From assembly GCA_964019055.1 (NCBI GenBank), contig OZ025224.1, positions 6,323,194 to 6,387,193 on the forward strand: DNA of 64,000 bases. The letters are read 5' to 3'. The notes under the pieces are model-generated. The model searched no databases, was not told the origin of the DNA, and saw only the letters and a program-made list of their open reading frames with translations. Origin of the DNA: Anthopleura xanthogrammica (taxonomy: Eukaryota; Cnidaria; Anthozoa; Actiniaria; Actiniidae). Made by a program: the position numbers and the translations under genes. Positions 35,601 through 45,300 of this stretch are shown in pieces (position 1 is the stretch's first letter; each line of letters begins with the position of its first letter).

Positions 35601-38460
35601 CAGCACAGTCAAAGACTACTCTTGTCTTCTTTGGTTTATTTGGATTGAAGACTGGATGGTGTGGCAAGTACCACAATGGTTTACCTTTCACCTCTATTTC
35701 ACTGGATAGTACTTGTCTCGCGTGTCCTTTATCTATATAGTCTTGAACTGTAGCCCTATATTTATCACACAGTTCCTCGTCATTAAGCAGTCTTTTCTTG
35801 AGCATCTTTAAGCGCTGTTCTGCTAATGATCGATTGTTTGGCAGGTAAGGAATCTCTTGTTTCCATGGTAATCCAATCTGATAACGGTTTTCAACTAACC
35901 TTGCAGTAGTTTCCATCGTTGCCAAGGCTTGCTTGTCCTCTAACGACATAGTAGGATTTGAATCTAACAATGTTCCACCTTGATAATCATTCTTCCAAAA
36001 TTGCTCCACTTGCTGTCGCAAATGATCATCAGCTTCTTGACTTTCTTCTAGACGGATGAAATTCGTGCTGTATCGACGATCTTGGTGGTTCACCTTTTCT
36101 GTAGGTCCCAGCAAAGTCCAACCCAATGGAGAACGGATTGCATATGGATCACCATGGTTACCACGCCTCTCTTCTAACACCCAGAACGCTTCAGGGACAT
36201 CTGCTCCTATAATAATTTCAATCTTTTTTGTAGCAATGTTAAACAACTTGACGTCACTAAGATGTGGCCATTCCTTTAGGTCATCACAGGTAGGGATACT
36301 ATGACTTGACACATTAACATTGTCAACTGTCAACAGCTTGCCAATTTCTATCTTGTCAGCTCCATCTAAGCTTTGAACGGTCAGACTAGTCTCTTGGCCA
36401 ATTTTTGGACTGTCTCTCTTCTCTTGAGTAGTAAGGAAAAATCTCTTTGCCTTTCCTTGAACTCCAACTTGAGATGCCAACTCTTTACTACAAAGTGACA
36501 CATCAGATCCGTTGTCAAGGAGGGCATACGTACTTACAGACTTCTGTAGACCTTGAACTCTAACGGGAACTACTCTGAGACACACCTTTCCTCCTTTGAT
36601 TGACACATTGTACGACTGCTTATTTTGAGACGTATCATCTTGACTTACGTTTGCCTCTGATTCAGCACTTTCGGCTTTGTTGACTTGGTCTACCTTTGTT
36701 TCTGCTTTGTGGGGTGGATGCAGAAATGTGTGATGTCGTCTTGTGCAACCTTCTACTTCACAAGATTTTTTCTCCAGGCAACCCAATGCAATATGTCCAG
36801 GTCTGAAGCAGTTGTTACACAGGTTCGATGCTCTCATGATCTTCACACGTTCCTCGAATGACATCTTGCTGAATTTCTGACATCCTTTTAGTGAGTGGGA
36901 TTCGCCACACGCTTGACAGACGTTGCGTCTCGTAGCCGAATACTCACGATTATTGGTGGGAAACTCGCGCTTGACAGAACCTCGTGTGCTAAGCGTAGTC
37001 GCTCGTAGCTGTGACTGTGTTATTGCAATTGACTTTGGCTTGACTCTTGTGCTGGGTTTGGATTCATGCACGGAATCAATGATGCTTCCAAATACTGGAT
37101 TGTTAACAGCTCTTGCCTTTGTCTTGACGAATTCAGCAATATGACGAATATTCAACTTTTGACCGGACTGATGAATATTGTCTGCTATTTCAATAAACCT
37201 CATTCGTAGATGATATGGCAATCTTTGCACGACTCTTCTCAAGTTATCTGCACTGTTTACTTCGTCGAGGTATCCAACAGACTCTAAAATATTCTGGCAA
37301 TCTTTGAGCTCGTCAGAAAATTTCAACAATCCAGCACGATCATTGGTCTTCAGCACAGGTCCATTCGTCAGTTTGGTTACATACTTTGAAGCTATGGTGT
37401 ACGGGTGACCAAATCTTTCTTTCAGTATTTTTCGGGCTGTTTGGTACCCCAGTAACGGATCCATCACTGCACAGCACTTAATGGTCTTTCTGGCTTCTCC
37501 TGAAGTATATTGGAGTAGATACATCAGCTTCTCACTCTCGTCGTTTACGTTACGCTCGATATTGTTCTCAAAGGATCTGATAAAACTCCAGTACTCAAGC
37601 GGGTCTCCATCAAATGTCGGAAGATCTGGCTTTGGCAATGCAAATCCTTGTCTAATCGTAGAGGCCAGTTTATCGAATATTTTTTCTGCTGCTGCTCCTG
37701 TAGATAGCGAGCTTCTGTCTTCTTGATCGTTGATCTGCTCCTTTTTCGTTGGATACTGAAAGGGTGGGGCATCTGCGTTTAGACCAAATTCAGTTTGCTT
37801 CGCTTCTCCAACCTCAGAGGTTGGTCTCCATTTCAAGTACGGCCTTTCACTCCATCCTTCTCTTTCTTCTTCTCCATCCTGGAATATCTGAGCTTGCAAA
37901 TCAGCTTGTTCGACTTGATACTTAGCATCAAGAAACTGGCGTTGTAACTTCATTTCTTCTTCCTGTCTCAAGAAATCTTGCTTACACTTCAACTGTTGTA
38001 GCTTTAAACGTGCCAAGGCTTGCTTTGCTTTTACCTTCTTAGCAGCCATGCTTGATGTTACACTCACGTTAGATCTTTGCCCAGTCCGAGAACCTATACT
38101 GCTAGCGGAATCTTCAGGCATTATTCCCTCGTTCGTGGTCATTTCGTCAAGCCAATTTCGGGTTTTGAAGTGAAAATCTAGATACTTGTATCGCTGCTCT
38201 TTGTAATACTTCTCTGCTCCATTCTGGTCTTCTATTTTATCGGCTAATGCGTTGTAGTAATCATTGGCAACTTTCTCAAATCGTCCAAACGCTTCTTCCA
38301 ACTCAACCAGTCTTTCAGATACTCCAACGGCATTTTTATCTTCCTGCAAGGCTTCAACAGCTCGGTACAATCTGGTTAACCTTGACACATGTCCTGCTCT
38401 AGAATTTCGAAGCTGTAACACGACTGGACTATCTTGTACTTGTTCTTCGCCACTCTCCAT
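32629..38460 (-). CDS. BEL/Pao Gag-Pol polyprotein
   Basis: One uninterrupted frame of 1943 codons from the ATG at 38460; an upstream in-frame TTG extends it only by three codons. Domain order by residue: coiled-coil gag region with DUF1759-like PTFDGDPLEYWSF (about 283); zinc knuckles with CQACGESH and CNNCFRPGHIALGC (about 515-560); aspartic protease LLDNGSDVSLC (about 648); reverse transcriptase with YVDDY (about 1072); RNase H with WTDSTSVLQY (about 1327); integrase with an HHCC-type region ending CFVCKR (about 1590-1620), then Asp in GIDYFGPL (about 1650), Asp in YSDNGTNF (about 1713) and Glu in GGIWERVIRS (about 1763); C-terminal DUF5641-like GDLVLVVDENMPRSKWPLGRV region. All catalytic motifs are present and no stop or frameshift is seen. 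There is no envelope gene. It looks competent, but activity is inference. Confidence 0.95.
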   Translation of the reverse strand: MESGEEQVQDSPVVLQLRNSRAGHVSRLTRLYRAVEALQEDKNAVGVSERLVELEEAFGRFEKVANDYYNALADKIEDQNGAEKYYKEQRYKYLDFHFKTRNWLDEMTTNEGIMPEDSASSIGSRTGQRSNVSVTSSMAAKKVKAKQALARLKLQQLKCKQDFLRQEEEMKLQRQFLDAKYQVEQADLQAQIFQDGEEEREGWSERPYLKWRPTSEVGEAKQTEFGLNADAPPFQYPTKKEQINDQEDRSSLSTGAAAEKIFDKLASTIRQGFALPKPDLPTFDGDPLEYWSFIRSFENNIERNVNDESEKLMYLLQYTSGEARKTIKCCAVMDPLLGYQTARKILKERFGHPYTIASKYVTKLTNGPVLKTNDRAGLLKFSDELKDCQNILESVGYLDEVNSADNLRRVVQRLPYHLRMRFIEIADNIHQSGQKLNIRHIAEFVKTKARAVNNPVFGSIIDSVHESKPSTRVKPKSIAITQSQLRATTLSTRGSVKREFPTNNREYSATRRNVCQACGESHSLKGCQKFSKMSFEERVKIMRASNLCNNCFRPGHIALGCLEKKSCEVEGCTRRHHTFLHPPHKAETKVDQVNKAESAESEANVSQDDTSQNKQSYNVSIKGGKVCLRVVPVRVQGLQKSVSTYALLDNGSDVSLCSKELASQVGVQGKAKRFFLTTQEKRDSPKIGQETSLTVQSLDGADKIEIGKLLTVDNVNVSSHSIPTCDDLKEWPHLSDVKLFNIATKKIEIIIGADVPEAFWVLEERRGNHGDPYAIRSPLGWTLLGPTEKVNHQDRRYSTNFIRLEESQEADDHLRQQVEQFWKNDYQGGTLLDSNPTMSLEDKQALATMETTARLVENRYQIGLPWKQEIPYLPNNRSLAEQRLKMLKKRLLNDEELCDKYRATVQDYIDKGHARQVLSSEIEVKGKPLWYLPHHPVFNPNKPKKTRVVFDCAAKFKGTSLNDQLLSGPDLTSSIVGVLTRFRQETVALAADIECMFHQVRVSPSDYDAFRFLWWPNNDLNQDAVDHRMEVHLFGATSSPACASYALQKTAEDNKNCFPENVVNTVKRNFYVDDYLKSVKSSEEASQLVKQLIQLLSKGGFRLTKWLCNVPEVIESIPETERASTILDLDLDKERLPVERTLGLKWDMQTDEFTFNVKEKEKPVTRRGILSIASSVYDPLGFLVPMVLPAKRLLQHLCKSQIGWDDPIGEKESQQWEKWKGQLPKLAQSTVKRCVKPDSFGKIKSAEIHNFADAFQFAYGAVSYLRLTNEDNQVHCSFLMGKSRLAHIRPMTVPRLELSAAVLAVNIDKMLKQDLEMNLETSTFWTDSTSVLQYIRNTSRRFHTFVANRLTVIHDTTGPHQWRYVPTDLNPADDASRGLTVEQMSKENRWITGPGFLKNNKDDWPTEPNRIQLEDVPEDDPEVKGNQCYSQAASNPDADKIHKLINHYSSWNKLKRAVAWLLKFKRWLMSKDKSSETSELEVEDFQVAEMLIIKYVQKKYFPEVINCLKDAKLADTGRPARAKVKHLKSSTSLHKLNPVLDDDGVLRVGGRLENAPLSYEAKHQIILPSDCYVTNLIIRNCHQDVGHLGEAYVLSNLRNVYWIIKGKSTVRKVIGMCFVCKRLNAVRGEQQMANLPRERLIPDDPPFTYIGIDYFGPLYVRQRRAQVKRYGCLFTCLTTRAVHIEVAESLDTDSFINAFRRFVNLRGKPKVVYSDNGTNFRAGEKELRESLQAQNQAQINNFLVQENIIWHFNPPAASHMGGIWERVIRSIRKIVRALIREQLISDEMLRTVLTEVQAILNSRPLTSISDDPMDQQPLTPNHLLLLRNNANLSPGIFKKEDNYCKRRWRQIQYLVEIFWKRWIKEYIPTLQERQKWLIPKRNLAEGDLVLVVDENMPRSKWPLGRVVQANRGRDGLVRSAKIFTRSSYITRPITKLCFLEHDA

Positions 38461-38489
38461 AACAGACAAGAAGAATAGATCTTCAAATG

Positions 38490-38881
38490 TGTAGATTCAC
38501 AGGTTCAAATACGTTTTATTTTCACATTTATTAACGACGAAAACGATTTGCTACAATTACAATACAGAAATAAATAAGTTAATACGTTAAACGAATCAAG
38601 CAAATGGAAAAGAACAAACTACAAGGAAAAACGAAGAAAACGAATAACTTACAAGATCTGTGTTCCACTGACGGCTGACGGACTGACGAAAACTAAACTT
38701 GAATACTAATGTTTGGGACTATATATACTGACGCTTATACGAACAATGAAACATAATAAACAAGAAAAACTAACTCAAATATGTTGACCGAAACAATAGA
38801 CAAAAAACCCGCGCACGCAACAATGAACACAAAAAGCCTGAAACAATGAATTCTACAACTTACTTAATATTCGTGATTACA
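38490..38881 (-). repeat. 5' LTR of the BEL element
   Basis: It is the promoter-side LTR for the minus-strand polyprotein, whose ATG is only 29 bp downstream of the LTR. A TATATATA motif occurs on the minus strand near 38720. Confidence 0.95.
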
Positions 38882-38886
38882 AAGGT
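38882..38886 (+). repeat. Target-site duplication AAGGT, right copy
   Basis: It is identical to 32053-32057. The insulin-like coding sequence resumes directly after it with TGT (Cys103). Confidence 0.95.
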
Positions 38887-38919
38887 TGTGTACTTGAAGA
38901 AGTCAGAGAATATTGCTAA
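38887..38919 (+). CDS. Insulin-like gene exon 2, stranded A-chain tail
   Basis: It encodes CVLEEVREYC and stop TAA, matching the C-terminal half of an insulin A chain (third and fourth cysteines, eight residues apart). The BEL insertion separates it from its upstream part by 6.8 kb, so it is translated only from an allele without the insertion. Confidence 0.9.
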   Translation, partial: CVLEEVREYC

Positions 38920-38976
38920 TAGGTATTGAAACTTGATGTCTGAGCTTTCATGAATGACATTACATGTAGAGCGCTG

Positions 38977-38982
38977 AATAAA
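38977..38982 (+). promoter_or_regulatory. Likely polyadenylation signal AATAAA of the insulin-like gene
   Basis: AATAAA lies 58 bp after the TAA stop in an AT-rich context, a normal distance for a short secreted-peptide gene. Confidence 0.5.
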
Positions 38983-39589
38983 ATATTCAAATTGTAACTT
39001 TTTAGTAGCTTTTAATTTGATAGGCTATAGGTTGAAGTAACAAGGGTTTTTTTCGACCATGGGCGAACTGCTGGAATCGTAATACAGGCTCACCACAGGG
39101 TAACCAATCAAGCGAACAGTTTATTAAAATGGCTCTCACTATTCTTCTTTGCGCTTTTCTTTGTGTGTATAGGCCATTTCAGAAACGAGCAAAGGACTGG
39201 GGACGAGTTTTGAATTTTAATCTAATTAACAATAAAGTTTTGTCATTTGAAAGAGCATCATAAGATTAGTAAGTCTAGCAAATTTGAACAGCTTTGAAAA
39301 GTGTCAAAAATTTACAAAGAATGTATGGTTAGGGGGGACGCTTCTGAAATGATAATTTTGACTGTTCTTCACTTGAATTCTATTTATAGCAATGAACTTT
39401 TCCAAAAATACATATTTCAGTCTGCTTGTTCTTTCTGATGGTGGAGCTTATTTTTGAGGTTGGGATTTTATTTCTGAAAATCAATGGCGGTCATATTGGC
39501 ATTCGGTCTACAGACATCCCTTTTTAACATTTTAACTGTTTCAATGGATTTGGCATTCCTGAGGGAGAGAGTCAAAATACTAATTCTAC

Positions 39590-40145
39590 TTAAAGTGCAT
39601 ATAAGGGTTCGCCAGTTTGTGTTTAATATGAAAGTTCTGACCCTAAAAATCACATAATCAAGAAAATTTTTTTGGTTCTGTTGCGATTTCGTTATTTTTT
39701 TGACGGTCAAAGTTGGTAAAAATGCGTGTTTTGGGCACCCTTTAGAAACATTTCGGAGCAGTTAGAGGAGAATGATATCTAGCTCGTGTGACGTCATTTA
39801 CGGGCCCTGTGATCAAGAGTTCAAGGGTTTTTCCTAGTAGAATCGAGCGTAGTCTTACAAAAAATGTTATCTAAAATAGTGGAAATCGAAAACCGAAGGG
39901 AAGCTAGTGATCTTCTATATAGATTTCAAGTGTTTTCAATGAACGAGTCCCGTAAATGACGTCACCTACAACTTGTCCCAGACTCCCAAGGTCGCTCAGC
40001 TTTTTACTTCGTTTTACCAACTTTGACCATCAAAAAAATATTGAAATCGCAACAGAATCAAAAAAAAAAATTATTGATAATGTGATTTTTAGGGTCAGAA
40101 CTTTCATATTAAATACAAACTGGCGAACCCTTATATGCACTTTAA
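39590..40145. mobile_element. TTAA-flanked MITE with about 130-bp inverted arms
   Basis: TTAA at 39590-39593 is followed by AGTGCATATAAGGGTTCGCC. The complement ends at TTAA 40142-40145. The arms 39594-39720 and 40013-40141 pair along almost their full length (CAGAACTTTCATATTAAA, GTGATTTTTAGGGTCAG). This is the piggyBac-type target site, with no transposase. It lies between the insulin-like gene and the LGR gene. Confidence 0.75.
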
Positions 40146-40449
40146 GGCTTGAATTTCGACTGAAGACAAAGGCGGAAGACAACAACAAACTTTAGAAGAG
40201 GCCGGATGGCGAAACATGTTTAGAGAAGTGCATAGCTAGTTCGTCAGCACGATAAAAAATAGAAATCAAATAAATATGTCATCGCCGTATCGTTAGTTCC
40301 ACGAAAACCACTCTATACAACTGCATGCTAAATATAATAAAATATAATAAAATAAACAATAATGATAATGTTCATTACTTATGTTGCGTATTTTAACATT
40401 TGAGATATGATCAAATGCACATCACACTAGGTAAGGATAATGCTTAGTA

Positions 40450-40632
40450 AATAAACCCCTTCTGGCGGCTGGGATATCGGCTGATAATGTCCGTGGATGA
40501 GAAATGGTCCAATAAAAGAACATTTGGCCGAGAAGCGAAGCTTCGAAGGCAAATGTGATTTTGAGAACCATTTCTCATCCAAGGACATTATCATTCGATA
40601 TTCCAGTGAGCTATGCCAGAAGGGGTTTATTT
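40450..40632. repeat. Fold-back element
   Basis: AAACCCCTTCTGGC, GATAATGTCC and GATGAGAAATGG on the left are mirrored by CCATTTCTCATCC, GGACATTATC and GCCAGAAGGGGTTT on the right, around a loop containing GAAGCGAAGCTTC. Confidence 0.7.
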
Positions 40633-41895
40633 ATTTTATAACCAAACGACCTCACTGGAATGGATTCAGCAATTTGCCGGCATTGCGACTCTCCATCTCT
40701 AGAGTTTTCAAAAATTAATTCTCTCTCGTCTCCAAGCTGGATATAAAACACTTATTTTCGTAAATGAAAGCTGTTTGACATTGAATATTCTATTGTTTGA
40801 CATTATTTGACGAATTGTTTGTTGGTTTTTAATAGTTTTTGAAAACAATTTCGAAAACAAACCAAAAACTTAATTCACGAAACATGGATGCTTACCATTG
40901 AAGACATTAACAGCCGGAATATTTTGTTGATTTTTTAGTGTTTGCTGGCGTAGTTTTCTCAACCAGTATTTGCATTTTACTTTCACTTGTTTCTAAAAAC
41001 CGAGTTTCTCAGTTTTCCGTGTTTTTCTTTTCTTTTTTAAAGTTTTAAAGTTCTTACCTTTTGCTCTACCTTCTGCTGGACGAATATCACTTCGGACGGG
41101 GGATATCGCCTGACACCCGTTCTGCACGTGACCCATTTGAACTAATGACAGCGTGCGAAAATTCATCGTTGGGTTACAATAAATGACATATTCTATTGCC
41201 AACTCTCTTAGGCCCAGTTCCGGCAAACGTCGATATTCTCATGTGCCGAACCAAATGGCGATCCATTGCTTTCAATGCATACGGCTCATGTGAAATTCGA
41301 CGTCGGTTTACAGTCAACGAACTTCACGCTTGAACGCAAAACTTCAATATTCAAAAGAATAATCGAATAATCAGAACAATATTCGAATCTTTGTCCGAAT
41401 ATTCGATTATTCAAATGAAGATGTGAATGCATTGAACATTTATTTGATATTTTGTTTAAAAGTTTACCTTAATCAGATAGAGAATCTCTTGTTAGTAATA
41501 ATCTCTTGTTAAAAATTTGATTCATACTTTAGGTAAGACAGACTGGCGCATTCCTTTGAATACAAAACGAAAATGTGCCGGTAAAACCCCAACTCCTTTC
41601 TGACATCGACGAGTATCTTTTCAAGATATTCGTTTGTCTTTCGTTCCACAAAACCAAGGCATTTTGAATCGATCTCTTTTGCAGATTTTAAAAATAGAGC
41701 CTACTCTATACGCATCCTCCGCCATTATTACAAGTCAGTCTCACAGTACTAATAACATTCCGGCGTGCAAACGAGTCTGTCGGTAACAAACCCTAAAAGT
41801 GGCATTTTCCTACAACGGAAAAAAAAATTTAACGCTATTTCCGCTAGTAATATTCTATGCTTGGACACAAGAATTGAGCTAATAATCTACGGACT

Positions 41896-41925
41896 AGGTA
41901 GGTAGGTAGGTAGGTAGGTAGGTAA
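41896..41925. repeat. Short (GTAG)n microsatellite
   Basis: About seven GTAG units, then ATAG units. They adjoin the LINE fragment downstream and may be its tail. Confidence 0.75.
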
Positions 41926-41929
41926 ATAG

Positions 41930-42290
41930 ATAGATAGATATGTTTATTCATTTGCTATGGCAGTATAAACTGAATTACAGCAATGGGTCATTCAACATTT
42001 GATAATATATATATATATATATTACATAATACACTTTATACTAGATATTTAACAGTGACGAATTCCCTAAACCGTTTTTTTTTGGGGTTAGGCCTCTGGA
42101 TGCTGATAGTACCGGATGTAAGGCAATACCCATGGTGGGAAACATTGTAGTTTATTAGAGACTTAACTGGCTCCTGAGCACCGCGTAAGAACTTCCTACA
42201 TGCCTCCATTCTACGGGTTGAGAGATCTTGGAGCTTTGTAGCGCGCAAGACATCGTGATAACTCAGAGATTAATTGAACCTTTACCACTC
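41930..42290 (-). pseudogene. LINE reverse-transcriptase C-terminal remnant
   Basis: The minus strand reads LQDLSTRRMEACRKFLRGAQEP, then YCLTSGTISIQRPNPKKKRF and REFVTVKYL, the final segment of a non-LTR reverse transcriptase family (typical ER(R)xEACxKF..YxLRxGxxxxQRP.TxRFxxFVTxKY pattern). A short 3' tail follows towards 41930. It is 5'-truncated. Confidence 0.55.
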
Positions 42291-42383
42291 TATCTATGTA
42301 AAGCATTCAGTGTTGAAGATAAAGAGTGACATTCATAGAGAGAGCATCCGCAGAGAGTAGCCTTTCACGATGTGCGGTTCCAC

Positions 42384-45300
42384 TTACTTATTGATATAAA
42401 TATTGTCAATGCTATTTGATTGGACAATAAACCCTACTTTAGTCATTCTTTGTTCTACATTTCCTGGGTTGCCTGGTAAGAGAGACCTAATGTTTTCCCT
42501 TGCGTAAACCAGCCGCTGACGCAAGATCTCTACAAAACGATCATTTCGGAAAGCGTACAGCAGTGGATTGAGGCAGGAGTTAGCATTCAGAAACAAAGCA
42601 GGAAAGATATTTTTAATGATGTAAAAGAATAAATCACCAATGTAGCTTTCGATGCTTGAATTTAGGAAATCTAACACTCCAGCAAGAATGAGAGGAAATA
42701 TGAAGAACAAAATGTTACTAAAAACCAAAATGGCAATTTTTTTGGCTAGTTTTGATTCTCTTTTGATTCCCGCACTTTGAGCCGAGCTCTTTGCGCTGAT
42801 GAAAATATGAAGGTACATTATTGAAGAAATCAAGTAGAGAGACAAAGCTGTGGTTCCTATGACAATAGTAAAGACAAATACTTTCCCACTGTTTGGATCT
42901 AGTCTTATAGGAATACAAAGAAAAGTGTAAAAATAGAAATTAAAGTACAAGGAATATCCAGTAAAGAAAACAGCAATAGACCATGTGATGACGATCATGA
43001 TCACTGCAAAGCGACGAGATATCCTAATATCTTGTCGTAATGAGAAAATGAGAACTAAATATCTCTCAAGAGTTAACAAAAACGACGTGAGAACAGCAAC
43101 TGCCTGGCCAAACATCCATAAAAATCCCATCTTCCAGCAATTTTTTGGGGATTCATCATTAACTTCTAACGGAGATTTACTGCTTAAATACACTGTAATG
43201 CAAAATGAATAAACACCTAGAACAAAGTCACTGAAGGCCATGTTACAAAGGAATAGCATACAAACATTTTTTCGAAGCATTTTCGAGGTCAAAATATTCA
43301 AAAATACAACAAGATTGATAACCACAGCTACAAATCCCAGAATTCCTTGAATTCTGACAGCTATTAAGATTTCTTTCCAGCAGTAATTTTGTTTGCGAAC
43401 AACATAGTCGGTCCACCCCAAACATCTCCAAGAGTTTTTACATCGAAACTCAAAAGAAGTGTTGTGAAGGAGCTGACCGATAAGAGACGAGTTTTTTAAC
43501 GTGTATTTGTATTTATGGCATCGAAAGAAGACGGTTCTTGGTCGGCGAAACCAGGGCTTTTTGTATATTCCTTTCTCAAGAAATGAACAAAAATTGCATT
43601 CCGCTGACCATCGTAAACCACGTATTTTTTTTAGCATGGGCAATAGGAGGAACTGTTTCTCTGGCTTCCAGACCTTGATTGCTGTAGCGTCCAGTGTAGA
43701 AAGAGAGAGGAATAAACCTGTCAGGGTACCATTGAAAGTCTGGAGTGGATTCATCGTGAGATTTCTGTGAAGAAGTTTATATTAAAAGTTGGTAAGATAG
43801 TTCGTTCGTTTCAATTTCTTTCTTTTTTTCTTTCTTATATTCTTTCTTTCTTTTTTTCTTTCTTTCTTATATTCTTTCTTTCTTTTTTTCTTTCTTTCTT
43901 TTTCTTTCTTTCTTTCTTTCTTCAGTTCTCTCATTCTTTCGCGCGTCTGTCCGTCTACGTATCTGTCCGATCGTTAGTTTGAATATTCCTAGTTCCTACT
44001 TCAGTCTCCCATACGTGTGGGATTAACCCGTGATTAAACGGATAATGATTTTTTTCAATGATAACAACAAATGTAGTTGTCTAGTTGTACCCTAAACCCA
44101 TAGTTCATAGTCCATAGTCCGTAGTCCATAGTAAATATAAATTATTAATATTTATATCTTACAATGTTTTAAGGTTATCAAGGTAAGAAAAGGCTTCATA
44201 AGACAAAACACGGATCTCGTTATATGCCAAGGACCTAAAAGACAAAAAAGTCAATAAATACGAAAACAATTTTTTCTGATACTTTTTAAAGTAAATTACA
44301 GTTCAGGTTACTTACAAGCTGATAATACTGCCATAAAGTGAAAATGCGCCTTCAGGAACGTATCTGATTTGATTGGACGATAGATCCCTGAAAAAAAATT
44401 AGCTTCTAACATTACTCTTTTGAAAATAGACTCCTTGCAGCACGTCGGAATGCAGTTCGAATTGGAGGGCAAAACAATAGGTTCCAATTCTCAGGAGTTT
44501 GAAATTCTTCTGTTTTGCTCTCCAAATTGAGTTGCTTTCCGACGTGCTGCAAGGGGTCTATTACGTAGGCCTTATATATTAATTTATATGGGTTAGCAGT
44601 GAACAGATATACGCTGACCTTTAAAATTAAGGTGCTTGGGGACCTTGCGACCGTGTTCACCAAATATCTCGTAGCACACAAACTACTCATCCAGTGTCTA
44701 TAAAATTATATATTTTCTTGAAGCTGAATAAACACAAATTTCAACTATGTTGATTTTTTTTTTTTTTTTTTTTTTTATCAAACTCATCATTTTCTAAAAG
44801 TGCGAGTTTTAGTAATTTTCAACCGCTCTTTTTCAGAATTGGGATGAATCTTTCAGATATCCAGGTGATATCAAGAAAAAAGGACGACGGAAGTGAAATG
44901 GATGAGGTGACCGGAAGTCATCGTCCATTCATAGCCTCCATTCTCGGTATGTAACTCTCGCTTATAAACAGGTGTTTTTTTTTAATAACTGCTCAATTAA
45001 GTCGAAGACAGTCCAACGAAAAAACAGCTAGTAGAAGAATACTCAATGGACATTTCTCCAATATGATTTTTAAACTTATTGCACATGACGTCAAAGCAGC
45101 TCAATATGCATGGAGAACAAAACCAAAGAATTTCAAAATCCTGAGAATTTAATCTATTGTTTTGTTCTCCAAATTGAGTTGTATACCGACGTGATACAAG
45201 GGGTCTATTATTTCTGGTGGCAACTTATGTCACTAATGACAGAATGAGTTGAAAAAGATCGAAGTAATCGCCTAAGAATCGGAACAAAATTTAGACACAT

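Larger units (their letters stand above)
32058..38881 (-). mobile_element. Complete BEL/Pao LTR retrotransposon
   Basis: A 6824-bp element with 392-bp LTRs at 32058-32449 and 38490-38881, each TG...CA, and a single gag-pol frame on the minus strand. A purine-rich tract on the minus strand (32450-32460, TGGGGAGGGAA) borders the 3' LTR as the polypurine tract. The region next to the 5' LTR does not show the usual TGG start of a tRNA primer-binding site, so I leave the primer unassigned. By direct comparison the LTRs differ at one position (G versus A near 32168/38600). A perfect 5-bp duplication flanks it. It is antisense to the insulin-like gene it disrupts. Confidence 0.95.
29558..38919 (+). 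pseudogene. Insulin-like peptide precursor gene, A chain interrupted by a BEL retrotransposon
   Basis: Exon 1 coding is 29558-29756 (donor GTAAGT, phase 1). Exon 2 runs 31951-32057 (acceptor TTTTTGTCACAG), is broken by the 32058-38881 element plus one repeated AAGGT, and resumes 38887-38919 with stop TAA. Omitting these, 339 bases give 112 residues: signal peptide (about 1-24, hydrophobic LSTLIVFAFLVC), B chain with C43-x11-C55 (HLCGDHIPLMHWDVC), KR at 64-65, C-peptide, KR at 88-89, and A chain NIVEECCKEGC...YC with C98 C99 x3 C103 x8 C112. These are the exact insulin-superfamily spacings. A phase-1 intron in the C-peptide is the conserved position in insulin genes. The family encodes secreted hormones acting on receptor tyrosine kinases or, for relaxin types, LGR receptors. 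The sequenced allele cannot encode the normal A chain. An AATAAA lies at 38977-38982. Confidence 0.9.

Noticed and set aside
32058..38881. Endogenous retrovirus with envelope
   Set aside because: The single frame ends with integrase and a DUF5641-like tail. There is no envelope frame, and the domain order is that of BEL/Pao.
29558..38919. Venom-type insulin
   Set aside because: The precursor has ordinary insulin-family spacing and nothing pointing to a venom role. Hormone-like use is the simpler reading.
42384..43754. Single-exon class A GPCR starting at the Met at 43754
   Set aside because: The acceptor at 43765 and the in-phase 72-bp LRR exons upstream show that this Met is internal to a longer LGR protein.
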